A stretch of 64,000 nt of DNA from Microtetraspora sp. NBRC 16547. Its GTDB lineage: Bacteria > Actinomycetota > Actinomycetes > Streptosporangiales > Streptosporangiaceae. Below are positions 36,876 to 44,977 of this stretch, one piece after another. Where the stretch lies: NCBI RefSeq assembly GCF_030268965.1, contig NZ_BSSE01000029.1, positions 1 to 64,000 on the forward strand, read 5' to 3'. Below the pieces are notes generated by a model, which was not told the origin of the DNA, made no database searches, and saw only the letters and a list, made by a program, of their open reading frames with translations. The position numbers and the translations under genes were made by a program. Within the stretch, counting starts at the first letter, position 1, and each line of letters begins with the position of its first letter.

Positions 36876-38536
36876 ATCCCGCGACCGCGCTTGCCACGGT
36901 GCTGGTCGACGAACTGGTGCGCTGCGGGGTGGCCGACGTTGTCCTGGCTCCCGGGTCCCGGTCGGCGCCGCTGGCCCTGGCCGTGCACGAGGAGCCGCGG
37001 ATCCGGCTGCACGTGCGGATCGACGAGCGGTCGGCCGCCTTCCTGGCACTCGGGCTGGCCAAGCGGTCGGAGCGGCCCGTCGCGATCATCTGCACGTCCG
37101 GCACCGCCGCCGCGAACTTCCATCCCGCCGTGATCGAGGCGTCGGAGTCCGGCGTGCCGCTGCTGGTGCTGACCGCCGACCGGCCTCCGGAGCTGCGCGG
37201 CACCGGGGCCAACCAGACCATCGACCAGGTCAAGATGTACGGCTCCGCGGTCCGCTGGTTCGCCGAGGTCGGCGTGCCGGAGGACCGGCCGGGGCAGGCC
37301 GCTTACTGGCGCTCGCTCGCCTGCCGCGCCTACCAGCGGGCCGCCGGCCCGCCGGACCCCGGGCCGGTTCACCTCAACCTGGCCTTCCGCGAGCCGCTGA
37401 TCCCCGACGGGGACGGCTCGTGGTGCGAGTCGCTGGACGGTGACGCGGGCGGCGCGTGGATCAGGGCGAGGGTGGCCCCGCCCGCGTCCGCACTGCACAT
37501 CCCGCCGACCAGGCGCGGCGTGCTCGTGGTGGGCGACGGCGCGGCCAACGTCCGCAGGTACGTCGCGGCCGCCGGGATGGCGGGCTGGCCGGTGCTCTCC
37601 GAGCCGAACGGCGGCGGCCGCTACGGCGATCACGCCATCTCGACCTACCACTTCCTGCTCAGCGACCCCGAGTTCGCCCAGGCGCACCGGCCTGACGTCG
37701 TCGTGACGCTCGGGCGGCCGGGGTTGTCGCGGCCGCTGCTGTCGTGGATCAGGCGGGCCGAGGAGCACATCGTGGTCGCCTCGGACCTCACCCGCTGGCC
37801 GGACCCGACGCGGTCGGCGACCCAGGTCGCGCAGGCGGTGGAGATCCCGGTCACCTCGGGGGACGACTCCTGGCTGCGCTCGTGGCGGCACGCCGAGCAC
37901 GTCGCCAGACACGCGATCGACTCCGTCCTGGACGGCTCCGGCCTGACCGAGCCGAGGCTGGCCCGCGACCTGGTCGAGATCCTGCCGAACGGCTCGCTGC
38001 TGTTCTGCGGCTCCTCGATGCCGATCAGGGACCTGGACCAGGCCATGCGGCCCCGCCGCGGGCTGCGCCTGATGGCGAGCCGCGGCGCGTCCGGCATCGA
38101 CGGGCTGGTGTCCACGGCCATGGGCGCCGCGCTGGCCCACAACGGCCCGTCGTACGCGCTGGTCGGGGACCTGACGCTGCTGCACGACCAGAACGGGCTG
38201 ATCCTCGGCCCCCAGGAGCCGCGGCCCGACCTGTGCCTGGTGGTGGTCAACAACGACGGCGGCGGGATCTTCTCGCTGCTGCCGCAGGCGACCGTGGGCG
38301 ACTCCTTCGAGCGGATCTTCGGGACTTCCCACGGGGTCGACCTCGAATACGTCGCCGCCTCGACCGGCCTGCCGTACACGCGGGTCGAGGATCTCGACGA
38401 CCTGTCCAGGGCGATCAAGGGGGACGGCATGCGCATGGTCGAGGTGCGCACGCACCGTGACCGCAACGCTGCCGTACATGCCGCCATGGGCGAGGCCGTA
38501 CGCTCAGCGATGATTGCGAGTGCTACCGGAGACTGA
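36872..38536 (+). CDS. menD: SEPHCHC synthase MenD
   Basis: A 554-residue thiamine diphosphate enzyme that condenses isochorismate with 2-oxoglutarate. The N-terminal DVVLAPGSRSAPLALAVHEE and ThDP-binding segments (GDLTLLHDQNGL, VVNNDGGGIFSLLPQ) match the family. The glutamate required for cofactor activation is in HVRIDERSAAFLALGLAK. It starts at a GTG within the last codons of menC (GTGA), indicating translational coupling. No menH follows. Confidence 0.96.
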   Translation: MNPATALATVLVDELVRCGVADVVLAPGSRSAPLALAVHEEPRIRLHVRIDERSAAFLALGLAKRSERPVAIICTSGTAAANFHPAVIEASESGVPLLVLTADRPPELRGTGANQTIDQVKMYGSAVRWFAEVGVPEDRPGQAAYWRSLACRAYQRAAGPPDPGPVHLNLAFREPLIPDGDGSWCESLDGDAGGAWIRARVAPPASALHIPPTRRGVLVVGDGAANVRRYVAAAGMAGWPVLSEPNGGGRYGDHAISTYHFLLSDPEFAQAHRPDVVVTLGRPGLSRPLLSWIRRAEEHIVVASDLTRWPDPTRSATQVAQAVEIPVTSGDDSWLRSWRHAEHVARHAIDSVLDGSGLTEPRLARDLVEILPNGSLLFCGSSMPIRDLDQAMRPRRGLRLMASRGASGIDGLVSTAMGAALAHNGPSYALVGDLTLLHDQNGLILGPQEPRPDLCLVVVNNDGGGIFSLLPQATVGDSFERIFGTSHGVDLEYVAASTGLPYTRVEDLDDLSRAIKGDGMRMVEVRTHRDRNAAVHAAMGEAVRSAMIASATGD

Positions 38537-38624
38537 CCCACGATGGTCCTCGCGATGGATGTGTCATTGCCGGGGCGGCGGCAGAATGGAGCGTGCTCAC
38601 CCCGCCCCGCTTATGAGGAGTTCC

Positions 38625-39257
38625 ATGCACGTCGAGGAGTGGCTGCAGACGATCCCAGCCGTCTGGGTCTACATCCTTGTCGGCGCGGTCATCGGGCTGG
38701 AGAGCCTGGGGATCCCGCTTCCCGGTGAGATCGTTCTGGTCAGCGCGGCGCTGCTGTCGGCCAAGGGCGTGGTCAGCCCGGTCGTGCTCGGCGTGTGCGC
38801 CAGCGCCGGGGCGATCATCGGCGACTCGATCGGCTACTACATCGGCTGGAGGGGCGGCCGGCCGCTGTTCGACCGGCTGGGCCGCAGGTTCCCCAAGCAC
38901 TTCGGGCCGGCCCACATCGCCAAGGCGGAGCGGCTCTTCGACCGCTGGGGCATGTGGGCGGTGTTCTTCGGCCGCTTCGTGGCGCTGCTGCGGATCCTCG
39001 CCGGTCCGCTGGCGGGCGCGCTGCGCATGCCGTACTGGCGGTTCCTGGTCGCCAACGTGCTCGGCGGCATCGCGTGGGCGGGCGGCACGACGACGGCCAT
39101 CTATTTCCTGGGCATCGTGGCCGACAAGTGGCTGAAGGGCTTCTCCTGGGTCGGGCTGGCCGCCGCCCTGCTCCTGGGCCTGGGCACCACGGTCTGGCTC
39201 AAGCGGAAGGTCAGTGCGGACGGGGAGGAGAAGCCGGAGTCCGTCACCGCTCGATGA
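38625..39257 (+). CDS. DedA-family membrane protein
   Basis: A 210-residue DedA/SNARE-associated protein. The ESLGIPLPGEIVL motif, GDSIGYYIGWRGGR, the arginine-containing FFGRFVALLRILAGPLAG and GGIAWAG are conserved family features. DedA proteins act in lipid carrier recycling and membrane homeostasis; substrate here is unknown. GAGGAG precedes the ATG. It lies 88 bases after menD, and its end overlaps the convergent GntR gene by 14 bases. Confidence 0.93.
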   Translation: MHVEEWLQTIPAVWVYILVGAVIGLESLGIPLPGEIVLVSAALLSAKGVVSPVVLGVCASAGAIIGDSIGYYIGWRGGRPLFDRLGRRFPKHFGPAHIAKAERLFDRWGMWAVFFGRFVALLRILAGPLAGALRMPYWRFLVANVLGGIAWAGGTTTAIYFLGIVADKWLKGFSWVGLAAALLLGLGTTVWLKRKVSADGEEKPESVTAR

Positions 39258-39987
39258 GCGTGACCTCCAGCGAGTAGTGCGAGGCCCGGTAGATGTGGGA
39301 GCCGTGCTCGACGGCCTTTCCCTGGTCGTCGTAGGTCGTGCGGACCATCGTCAGCAGGGGAGCGCCACGCCGCTCCTCGAGGAGCCGCGCCTCGGTCGGA
39401 GTGGCCGCCCGGGCGCCGATCCGCTGGTTGGCGACCCGCATCCTGACGCCGGCGGCGCGCAGCAGCTCGTACAGCCCGCGCTCCTGCAGTGACGTGGCCG
39501 AGAGATCGGCGACGCCGATCGGCAGCCAGTTGTTGAGCAGGGCGAGCGGCTCTCCCGCGGCGTAGCGGAGCCGCTCGATCCTGAGGACCTCGGTCCCCTC
39601 GGGCAGTGCGAGTGCCGCCGCCACGTTCTCGTCGGCGGATTCGGTGCCGATGGCCAGCACCCGGGTGGCCGGTTCCTGCCCGGCCCGCCGGAGGTCGTCG
39701 TACAGGCTGGTGAGCTCCACCGACCGCTTGCCCTGGCCGTGGACGACCTGGGTGCCGACACCGCGCTTGCGGACGAGCAGGCCCTTGTCCACGAGGTATT
39801 GGATCGCCTGCCGGATGGTGGGACGGGAGAGCCCGAGCCGCTCGGCGAGCTGGATCTCGTTGTCGAGCCGCGAGCCGGGGGCGAGGTCGCCGCGCCGGAT
39901 CGCCTCCGAGATCTGCTCGGCGACCTGGAAGTAGAGGGGGATGGGGCTCGACCGGTCCAGCTCGATGTGCAGACGCTCGGAAGTCAC
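39244..39987 (-). CDS. GntR/HutC-family transcriptional regulator
   Basis: A 247-residue regulator with an N-terminal winged helix (YFQVAEQISEAIRRGDLAPG, LGLSRPTIRQAIQYLVDKG) and a UTRA effector domain (TRVLAIGTESADENVAAALA, GEPLALLNNWLPI). HutC-type UTRA domains bind small sugars, amino acids or related ligands. The GTG start has TAACCT six bases upstream, so a leaderless mRNA is likely. No catabolic operon is adjacent. Confidence 0.92.
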   Translation of the reverse strand: MTSERLHIELDRSSPIPLYFQVAEQISEAIRRGDLAPGSRLDNEIQLAERLGLSRPTIRQAIQYLVDKGLLVRKRGVGTQVVHGQGKRSVELTSLYDDLRRAGQEPATRVLAIGTESADENVAAALALPEGTEVLRIERLRYAAGEPLALLNNWLPIGVADLSATSLQERGLYELLRAAGVRMRVANQRIGARAATPTEARLLEERRGAPLLTMVRTTYDDQGKAVEHGSHIYRASHYSLEVTLIER

Positions 39988-40104
39988 ACGTCGAGGTTAG
40001 CGGACATCAGAATGTCCTGACGAAGCCCTCCGCGGCCCCCGATTTCCGCTCAGGTGATCAGGCGGAGGGGGCGGACTGTCGGTGGAGGGGTGTAGAACAT
40101 CGGG

Positions 40105-41217
40105 GTGACCCCTCAACTGACCTGGCCCCAGGTTCTCGCGTGGCGACTGGAGCGCCATCTCGTCGAGCCGGCCGCCGGATCCGACCCCGTGATGATCGCC
40201 CGCCGGCTGTGCGGGGTGCAGGCCCAGGTGGCTTCGTCCGCGGAGCTGGCGCTGGCGGTGCGCTCCTCCGCCCCGAGAGCCGGTGCCGTCGACGAGGCGC
40301 TGTGGGAAGAGCGCACACTCGTCAAGACGTGGTTGATGCGCGGCACGCTCCATCTGGTCCCTGCCGACGAGCTGGCGACGTACTGCGCGACGCTGGGTGC
40401 GCTGCGGTTCTGGGAGAAGGGGTCGTGGCAGCGGGGGCACGGGGTCACCGCCGCCGAGGTCGAGGCGATCATCGAGGCGGTGCCGCAGGCGCTCAAGGGG
40501 CGATCTCTCACCCGCGAGGAGCTGGTCGAGGCGGTCATCGAGGTGACCGGCGACGGCCACCTGCGCCAGGCTCTCACCTCCGGCTGGGGAGCGCTGCTCA
40601 AGCCGCTGAGCTTCCTCGGCGAGCTGTGTTACGGCCCGCCGCGCGACGGGCGGGTGACCTTCGCCCGTCCCGCCGATTGGCTGGCGGGTTGGCCGGACGC
40701 GCTGCCGTCCGCGGAGAAGGGCGGCGGGAGCCTCGTCCGCGCGTTCCTGGGGGCGCACGGTCCGGCGACCCCCGAGATGTTCGACTCCTGGCTGTTGCGG
40801 GGCGCGGCGCGCAAGGCGGTGCTGCGCGGGTGGTTCCGCGACCTCGCTCCGGAGCTCGCCGAGGTCGAGGTGGACGGGATGCCCATGGTGACGCTCGCCG
40901 AGCACGTGGACGCACTGGCCGCCGCCCGGCCGTCCGAGGCCGTGCATCTCCTGCCGGGGTTCGACCAGTACGTCCTGGGTGCACCACGTGATCTCGAGGC
41001 CCTGCTGCCCGCGGTCGCCAGGGCCAAGGTGAGCCGTGCGGCGGGCTGGATCTCCCCGGTCGTGGTCCACCGGGGGAGGGTGGCCGGGGTCTGGGAGGTC
41101 AAGGACGGGCGGCTGGCCGTGGAGCTCGTCGATCCCGTGCCGGGAGGAGCGCTCGAGGCCGCCGCGGGGCGGATCGCCGCGCTGCTGGGGCGTCCCGCGG
41201 AGCTCGTCGTCGGGTGA
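40105..41217 (+). CDS. AlkZ/YcaQ-like winged-helix DNA glycosylase-family protein
   Basis: A 370-residue HTH_42 (AlkZ-like) protein. The core of family members is a tandem winged-helix fold, and the catalytic Q-x-Q motif is present (RLCGVQAQVASSAELALAVR). Further conserved parts are TLVKTWLMRGTLHLVPADEL and HLLPGFDQYVLG. AlkZ and YcaQ excise alkylated bases or interstrand crosslinks; many actinobacterial paralogues are untested. The GTG start lies six bases after TAGAAC, consistent with leaderless expression. Confidence 0.85.
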   Translation: MTPQLTWPQVLAWRLERHLVEPAAGSDPVMIARRLCGVQAQVASSAELALAVRSSAPRAGAVDEALWEERTLVKTWLMRGTLHLVPADELATYCATLGALRFWEKGSWQRGHGVTAAEVEAIIEAVPQALKGRSLTREELVEAVIEVTGDGHLRQALTSGWGALLKPLSFLGELCYGPPRDGRVTFARPADWLAGWPDALPSAEKGGGSLVRAFLGAHGPATPEMFDSWLLRGAARKAVLRGWFRDLAPELAEVEVDGMPMVTLAEHVDALAAARPSEAVHLLPGFDQYVLGAPRDLEALLPAVARAKVSRAAGWISPVVVHRGRVAGVWEVKDGRLAVELVDPVPGGALEAAAGRIAALLGRPAELVVG

Positions 41218-41280
41218 GCGCGCTCGCCCCTCCTGAATGAATCTACATTGTAAAGGCGTTGGGCTGGCTACGCTGACGGC

Positions 41281-41931
41281 ATGCCCTCCTACCTGACCAT
41301 CACCGACCCCGTCGAGCACGAGACCGAGGTCCGCCGCTCACGGTTCATCTGCGCGCTCGCCCCCGTGGGGACGGAGGAGGAAGCCAGGGCCTTCATCGCC
41401 GAGCGCAGGCGGCTGTACGGCGACGCCACCCACAACTGCACGGCGTACGTGATCGGGGCGCGGATCCAGAAGGCCGACGACGACGGGGAGCCGGGCGGCA
41501 CGGCGGGGACGCCGATGCTGGAGGTGCTGAACCGGCGCGGCTTCGCCGACGTCGTGGCCGTGGTCACGCGCTATTTCGGCGGCGTCCTGCTGGGCGCCGG
41601 CGGCCTGGTCAGGGCCTACGGCGGCGCTGTGGGGGAGGCGCTCGACCGCGCGGCGAGCGTGCGGATGGTCCCCGCGACGATCGTGTCCGTGGTGATCGAC
41701 CATGCGCACTCAGGGCGGCTGGAGAACGACCTGCGCGCGTCGCCGTACCCCGTCCGGGCGGTGGACTACGGCTCGGACGTGACGTTCGAGGTGGCGGTCG
41801 CCGACGACGCGTTCGACGCCTTCACCGGCTGGCTCGCGGGCGTGACGGCGGGACGGGCCATCGCCCTTCCGGGCGACGGCGTCCACCTCAGGGAGGACCG
41901 GGCGGTCAGCTCTCCAGGGCGTACCGCATGA
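41281..41931 (+). CDS. YigZ/IMPACT-family protein
   Basis: A 216-residue protein with the UPF0029/IMPACT domain (EVRRSRFICALAPVGTEEEA, DDDGEPGGTAGTPMLEVLNR, VTRYFGGVLLGAGGLVRAYG). Bacterial members are proposed to be proteolysis- or translation-associated, without settled function. TACGCT six bases before the ATG suggests leaderless transcription. The 3' end overlaps the convergent isochorismate synthase gene by 26 bases. Confidence 0.93.
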   Translation: MPSYLTITDPVEHETEVRRSRFICALAPVGTEEEARAFIAERRRLYGDATHNCTAYVIGARIQKADDDGEPGGTAGTPMLEVLNRRGFADVVAVVTRYFGGVLLGAGGLVRAYGGAVGEALDRAASVRMVPATIVSVVIDHAHSGRLENDLRASPYPVRAVDYGSDVTFEVAVADDAFDAFTGWLAGVTAGRAIALPGDGVHLREDRAVSSPGRTA

Positions 41932-43147
41932 CGCGGAACTTCGCCTGGGCCTCGGCCAGCTCGGCCACCGGGTCGGAGTCGCCCATGATGCCGCACCCGG
42001 CGAACAGGCGGGCGCGGTTGCCGGTGATCTGCGCGCAGCGCAGGGCGATGCCCCACTCGCCGTCGCCCCTGGCGTCGATCCAGCCCACCGGGCCGGCGTA
42101 GCCGGCGCGGTCCATGCCCTCCAGCTCGCGGATGACGTCGAGGGCGGTGCCGGTGGGCGTGCCGCCGACCGCCGCGGTGGGATGCATCGCCGCGACCACG
42201 TCCAGCACGGAGGCGCCGTCGGACAGCCGCCCGCTCACCCGGCTGGCGAGATGCTGCACGTTCGGGAGCACGAGCAGTTCGGGCTCGTCCGGAACGTCGA
42301 GCGTGGAGCACAGGGGAGCGAGTGCCTCCCTGACCGAGCTGACGGCGCAGACGTGCTCGTACCGGTCCTTCGGCGAGGCGTACAGAGCCGCGCCACGGGC
42401 CAGGTCGTCGGCCTCGTCCACGCCGCGCGGGGTGGTCCCGGCGAGGACGAGCGACTCGATGGAGTCGCCCCGGTGCCGGACCAGCAGCTCCGGCGTCGCG
42501 CCGGTGAAGCCGTCGACCGAGAACGTGTAGCACTCGGGATAACGGGCGGACAGCCGTGACAGCAGGACGCGGACGTCGATGTCGTTCTCCGCGACGGCCG
42601 TCAGGTCGCGGGCCAGGACGACCTTGTCGAGCCTGCCGTCGTTGATCTGCCGCACGGCCCTCGCCACGGCGTGCTGCCATTCCGGCGCGGTCAGCGAGCC
42701 GTCGCCGTACCGGATGCGGCCGGGCGCCGTCGGCGGGGTCCTGAGGACGGGCCGGTGGTCGGCTCCGCTGTCGTCCTCGCCGATCGTGGTGAGCCAGGCG
42801 CGGCCGCCCCTGCGGGCGAGCACCACACGCGGGACGACGAGCGTCGAACCGGTGGCGCCGGCCTCGAAGGTGAACGAACCGAACGCGACAGGCCCCGAGC
42901 CGGGCGTCTCCACGTCATCGTCGATGCGCGCGTCCCGGAAGAGCGACGACACCCAGTCGCGGGCCCAGCGGAACCGGTCCGGACCCGGGGGGATCGTGGC
43001 GCGGGCGGCCTCGCCCCAGCCCACGAGCCCTTCCCCGTGCCGGATCCACGCGTACGGCGCGGCGTCCGGCAGGCAGGAGACGAGTTCTCCGGGATCGCTG
43101 ACGGGGACCGTGCGCACCACGAGGGGGCGGATGAGAGCGACACTCAC
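41906..43147 (-). CDS. menF: Isochorismate synthase (MenF/EntC)
   Basis: A 413-residue chorismate-binding enzyme that converts chorismate to isochorismate. Conserved parts include DKVVLARDLTAVAEND, ATPELLVRHRGDSIESLVLA, the LAGTTPRG loop, PNVQHLASRVSG and AMHPTAAVGGTPTGTAL, plus the catalytic Glu region GCGIMGDSDPVAELAEAQAK. The GTG at 43147 has TAAAGT seven bases upstream, giving a leaderless start; further upstream GTG extension has no support. It supplies MenD, encoded 3.4 kb away. A siderophore role is possible but no siderophore genes are here. Confidence 0.9.
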   Translation of the reverse strand: MSVALIRPLVVRTVPVSDPGELVSCLPDAAPYAWIRHGEGLVGWGEAARATIPPGPDRFRWARDWVSSLFRDARIDDDVETPGSGPVAFGSFTFEAGATGSTLVVPRVVLARRGGRAWLTTIGEDDSGADHRPVLRTPPTAPGRIRYGDGSLTAPEWQHAVARAVRQINDGRLDKVVLARDLTAVAENDIDVRVLLSRLSARYPECYTFSVDGFTGATPELLVRHRGDSIESLVLAGTTPRGVDEADDLARGAALYASPKDRYEHVCAVSSVREALAPLCSTLDVPDEPELLVLPNVQHLASRVSGRLSDGASVLDVVAAMHPTAAVGGTPTGTALDVIRELEGMDRAGYAGPVGWIDARGDGEWGIALRCAQITGNRARLFAGCGIMGDSDPVAELAEAQAKFRVMRYALES

Positions 43148-43170
43148 TTGAACCACTTTACGCAGAAACT

Positions 43171-43180
43171 GAACATGTTC
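43171..43180. promoter_or_regulatory. GAACATGTTC palindrome in divergent promoter region
   Basis: A perfect 10-bp palindrome lies 24 bases upstream of the isochorismate synthase start, in the position of the -35 element on the minus strand. It could be an operator; the spacing differs from the LexA box of actinobacteria. Confidence 0.4.
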
Positions 43181-43298
43181 GACACGAGCCCCCCTTGCCG
43201 CACTCCTTGTCAAGCGGTGATAGGAAGTTGGTCACACAAGCCGCACCTTTCCCAGAGGCGATGGAACGCGCCCCACGACGCTCCTTACCTTTGGGCGC

Positions 43299-44132
43299 AT
43301 GCGGATCGCGTCCATTCTTCCCGCGGCGGCACTCCTGCTCCCGAGTACGGTGTCCGCCCAGACCGGCACGGTGGTGATGGCGGCGCTCGGTGATTCGATC
43401 AGCGCCGGGTTCAACGCCTGCGGCTGGTATGCGTCCTGCGCCTCGCGGTCCTGGTCCACGGGGGACAGCGCCGAGGTGAACAGCCACTACCTGCGGCTGC
43501 GCGCGCTCGTCCCGGGCATCGACGGCCACAACGTGAACCTCGCCGTCCCGGGCTCGACCAGCGCGGACCTCGCCGGCCAGGCCCGCGAAGCGGTCGCGAA
43601 GGGCGCCGACTACGTGACCGTCATGATCGGCGCGCAGGACGCGTGCGCGGCCTCGGAGAAGGCCATGACCCCGGTCGCGGTCTTCGGGCAGCGGGTGGAC
43701 GAGGCCCTCGCCGTGCTCCGCACCACCGGTGCGCGGGTGTTCGTCGGCAGCATCCCCGACCTGCGGCGGCTGTGGTCGTTGGGAAGGACGAGCACCCTGG
43801 CGCGGGCCTTCTGGACGGTCGGGCACATCTGTCCGTCGATGCTGGCCGAGCCCGCCTCGACCGCGAGGCAGGACCTGCTGCGGCGGGCGCGGGTGCGCGC
43901 GCGGGTCATGGCGTACAACGCGCGGCTGGAGGAGGCGTGCCTGGCGTACGGCCCGGCCTGCCGTTACGACGGTGGGGCCGTCTTCTCCTTCCCGTACGCG
44001 CTGAAGCACGTGAGCGCGTGGGACTACTTCCATCCCAGCGGTGAGGGGCAGCGGGCCCTGGCCAAAGTGACGTTCGACGCTGCGTCCCTCGGAGACATGA
44101 CGGCGCAGCACGGGCCCGAGATGCTTCAATAG
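43299..44132 (+). CDS. Secreted SGNH/GDSL-type esterase
   Basis: A 277-residue exported hydrolase. A signal peptide (RIASILPAAALLLPSTVSAQ) precedes the GDS nucleophile block (MAALGDSISAG), the block III region (VTVMIGAQDAC) and the block V Asp-x-x-His (DYFHPSGEGQ). Several cysteines may form disulfides. In block III a Gly-x-Asp-Ala replaces the usual GxND Asn region, so oxyanion geometry may differ. The family cleaves lipids or carbohydrate esters. TACCTT seven bases before the ATG fits a leaderless transcript. Confidence 0.88.
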   Translation: MRIASILPAAALLLPSTVSAQTGTVVMAALGDSISAGFNACGWYASCASRSWSTGDSAEVNSHYLRLRALVPGIDGHNVNLAVPGSTSADLAGQAREAVAKGADYVTVMIGAQDACAASEKAMTPVAVFGQRVDEALAVLRTTGARVFVGSIPDLRRLWSLGRTSTLARAFWTVGHICPSMLAEPASTARQDLLRRARVRARVMAYNARLEEACLAYGPACRYDGGAVFSFPYALKHVSAWDYFHPSGEGQRALAKVTFDAASLGDMTAQHGPEMLQ

Positions 44133-44210
44133 CGGGTTTCATGACCTTTGACGGGAAAGTTGTCATCGACTGCGCGGATCCCCATGCCTCCTGAGGGCAA
44201 CGAGTTCGAC

Positions 44211-44258
44211 GTGCAGTGAGCTGTGCAGTGAGCTGTGCAGTGAGCTGTGCAGTGAGCC
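44211..44258. repeat. 12-bp tandem repeat
   Basis: Four copies of GTGCAGTGAGCT (the last ending CC) lie downstream of the esterase gene. They are intergenic, so they are not constrained by a reading frame. Confidence 0.85.
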
Positions 44259-44284
44259 GTGCGGTGGTCCGGCCCGGTGATCCA

Positions 44285-44365
44285 GGCCGGTCGCGCGGCG
44301 CAGTGGCCCGGGGCCGGTCGCGCGTCGCAGTGACCCGGGGCCGGTCGTGCGGCGCAATGGCGGGG
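44285..44365. repeat. 27-bp tandem repeat
   Basis: Three imperfect units of 27 bases that begin GGCCGGTCGCGCG follow the 12-bp array and end within a few bases of the response regulator stop codon. Confidence 0.8.
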
Positions 44366-44371
44366 CGCGGG

Positions 44372-44977
44372 TCAGAGCCAGCCGTTGTGCCTGGCCTGCC
44401 GCGCCGCCTCGATCCGGTTGCGGGTGCCGGTCTTGCCGATCGCCGACGACAGATAGTTGCGCACGGTACTCTCCGACAGATGCAGCCGGGCGGCGACGTC
44501 GGCGATCGTGGATCCGTCCCCGGCGGCGGCGAGCACATCCCGCTCCCGGTCGGTGAGCGGGCTCGGGCCGGTGCTGAGCGCCGCCGCCGCGAGGGCCGGG
44601 TCGATCACCCGCTCGCCGGCCAGGACCCGGCGGATCGCCGCGGCCAGTTCCTCGACCGGCCCGTCCTTCACGAGGAAGCCGTACGCCCCGGCCTCCATCG
44701 CCCGGCGCAGGTAGCCGGGGCGTCCGAACGTCGTCAGGATCAGCACCCGGCATTGCGGGAGGCGGTCGCGCAGCTCGGCGGCGGCGTCGAGGCCGGTTCT
44801 CCCCGGCATCTCGATGTCCAGGAGCGCGACGTCCGGCCGCTCGCGCAGCGCGGCGGGCACGATCTCGTCGCCGTTCGGCACCTGGGCGACGACCTCGATG
44901 TCTTCTTCGAGGCCGAGCAGCAGGGCGAGCGCGCCGCGCATCATGCCCTGGTCCTCGGCCAGCAGGACCTTGATCAT
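44372..44977 (-). CDS. NarL/LuxR-family response regulator
   Basis: A 201-residue response regulator. The receiver has the acidic pair AEDQ, the phosphoacceptor Asp in DVALLDIEMPG and Lys in FLVKDG; a LuxR helix-turn-helix follows (LTDRERDVLAAAGDGSTIAD). Its ATG overlaps the kinase stop (ATGA), so kinase and regulator are co-translated. The pair follows ABC exporter genes in the same operon, suggesting they control export of a toxic compound or sensing of lipid stress, as in DesKR/LiaRS-like systems. Confidence 0.92.
   Translation of the reverse strand: MIKVLLAEDQGMMRGALALLLGLEEDIEVVAQVPNGDEIVPAALRERPDVALLDIEMPGRTGLDAAAELRDRLPQCRVLILTTFGRPGYLRRAMEAGAYGFLVKDGPVEELAAAIRRVLAGERVIDPALAAAALSTGPSPLTDRERDVLAAAGDGSTIADVAARLHLSESTVRNYLSSAIGKTGTRNRIEAARQARHNGWL

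Noticed and set aside
36782-38479. Minus-strand 565-codon open frame
   Set aside because: Antisense of menD, which is supported by thiamine diphosphate motifs and overlaps with menC.
43171-43180. LexA/SOS box
   Set aside because: Actinobacterial SOS boxes have GAAC and GTTC separated by four bases; here only two separate them, and no DNA-damage gene follows on the minus strand.
44211-44365. Possible CRISPR array
   Set aside because: The repeats are directly adjacent without spacers, unit lengths differ (12 and 27), and no cas genes are near.
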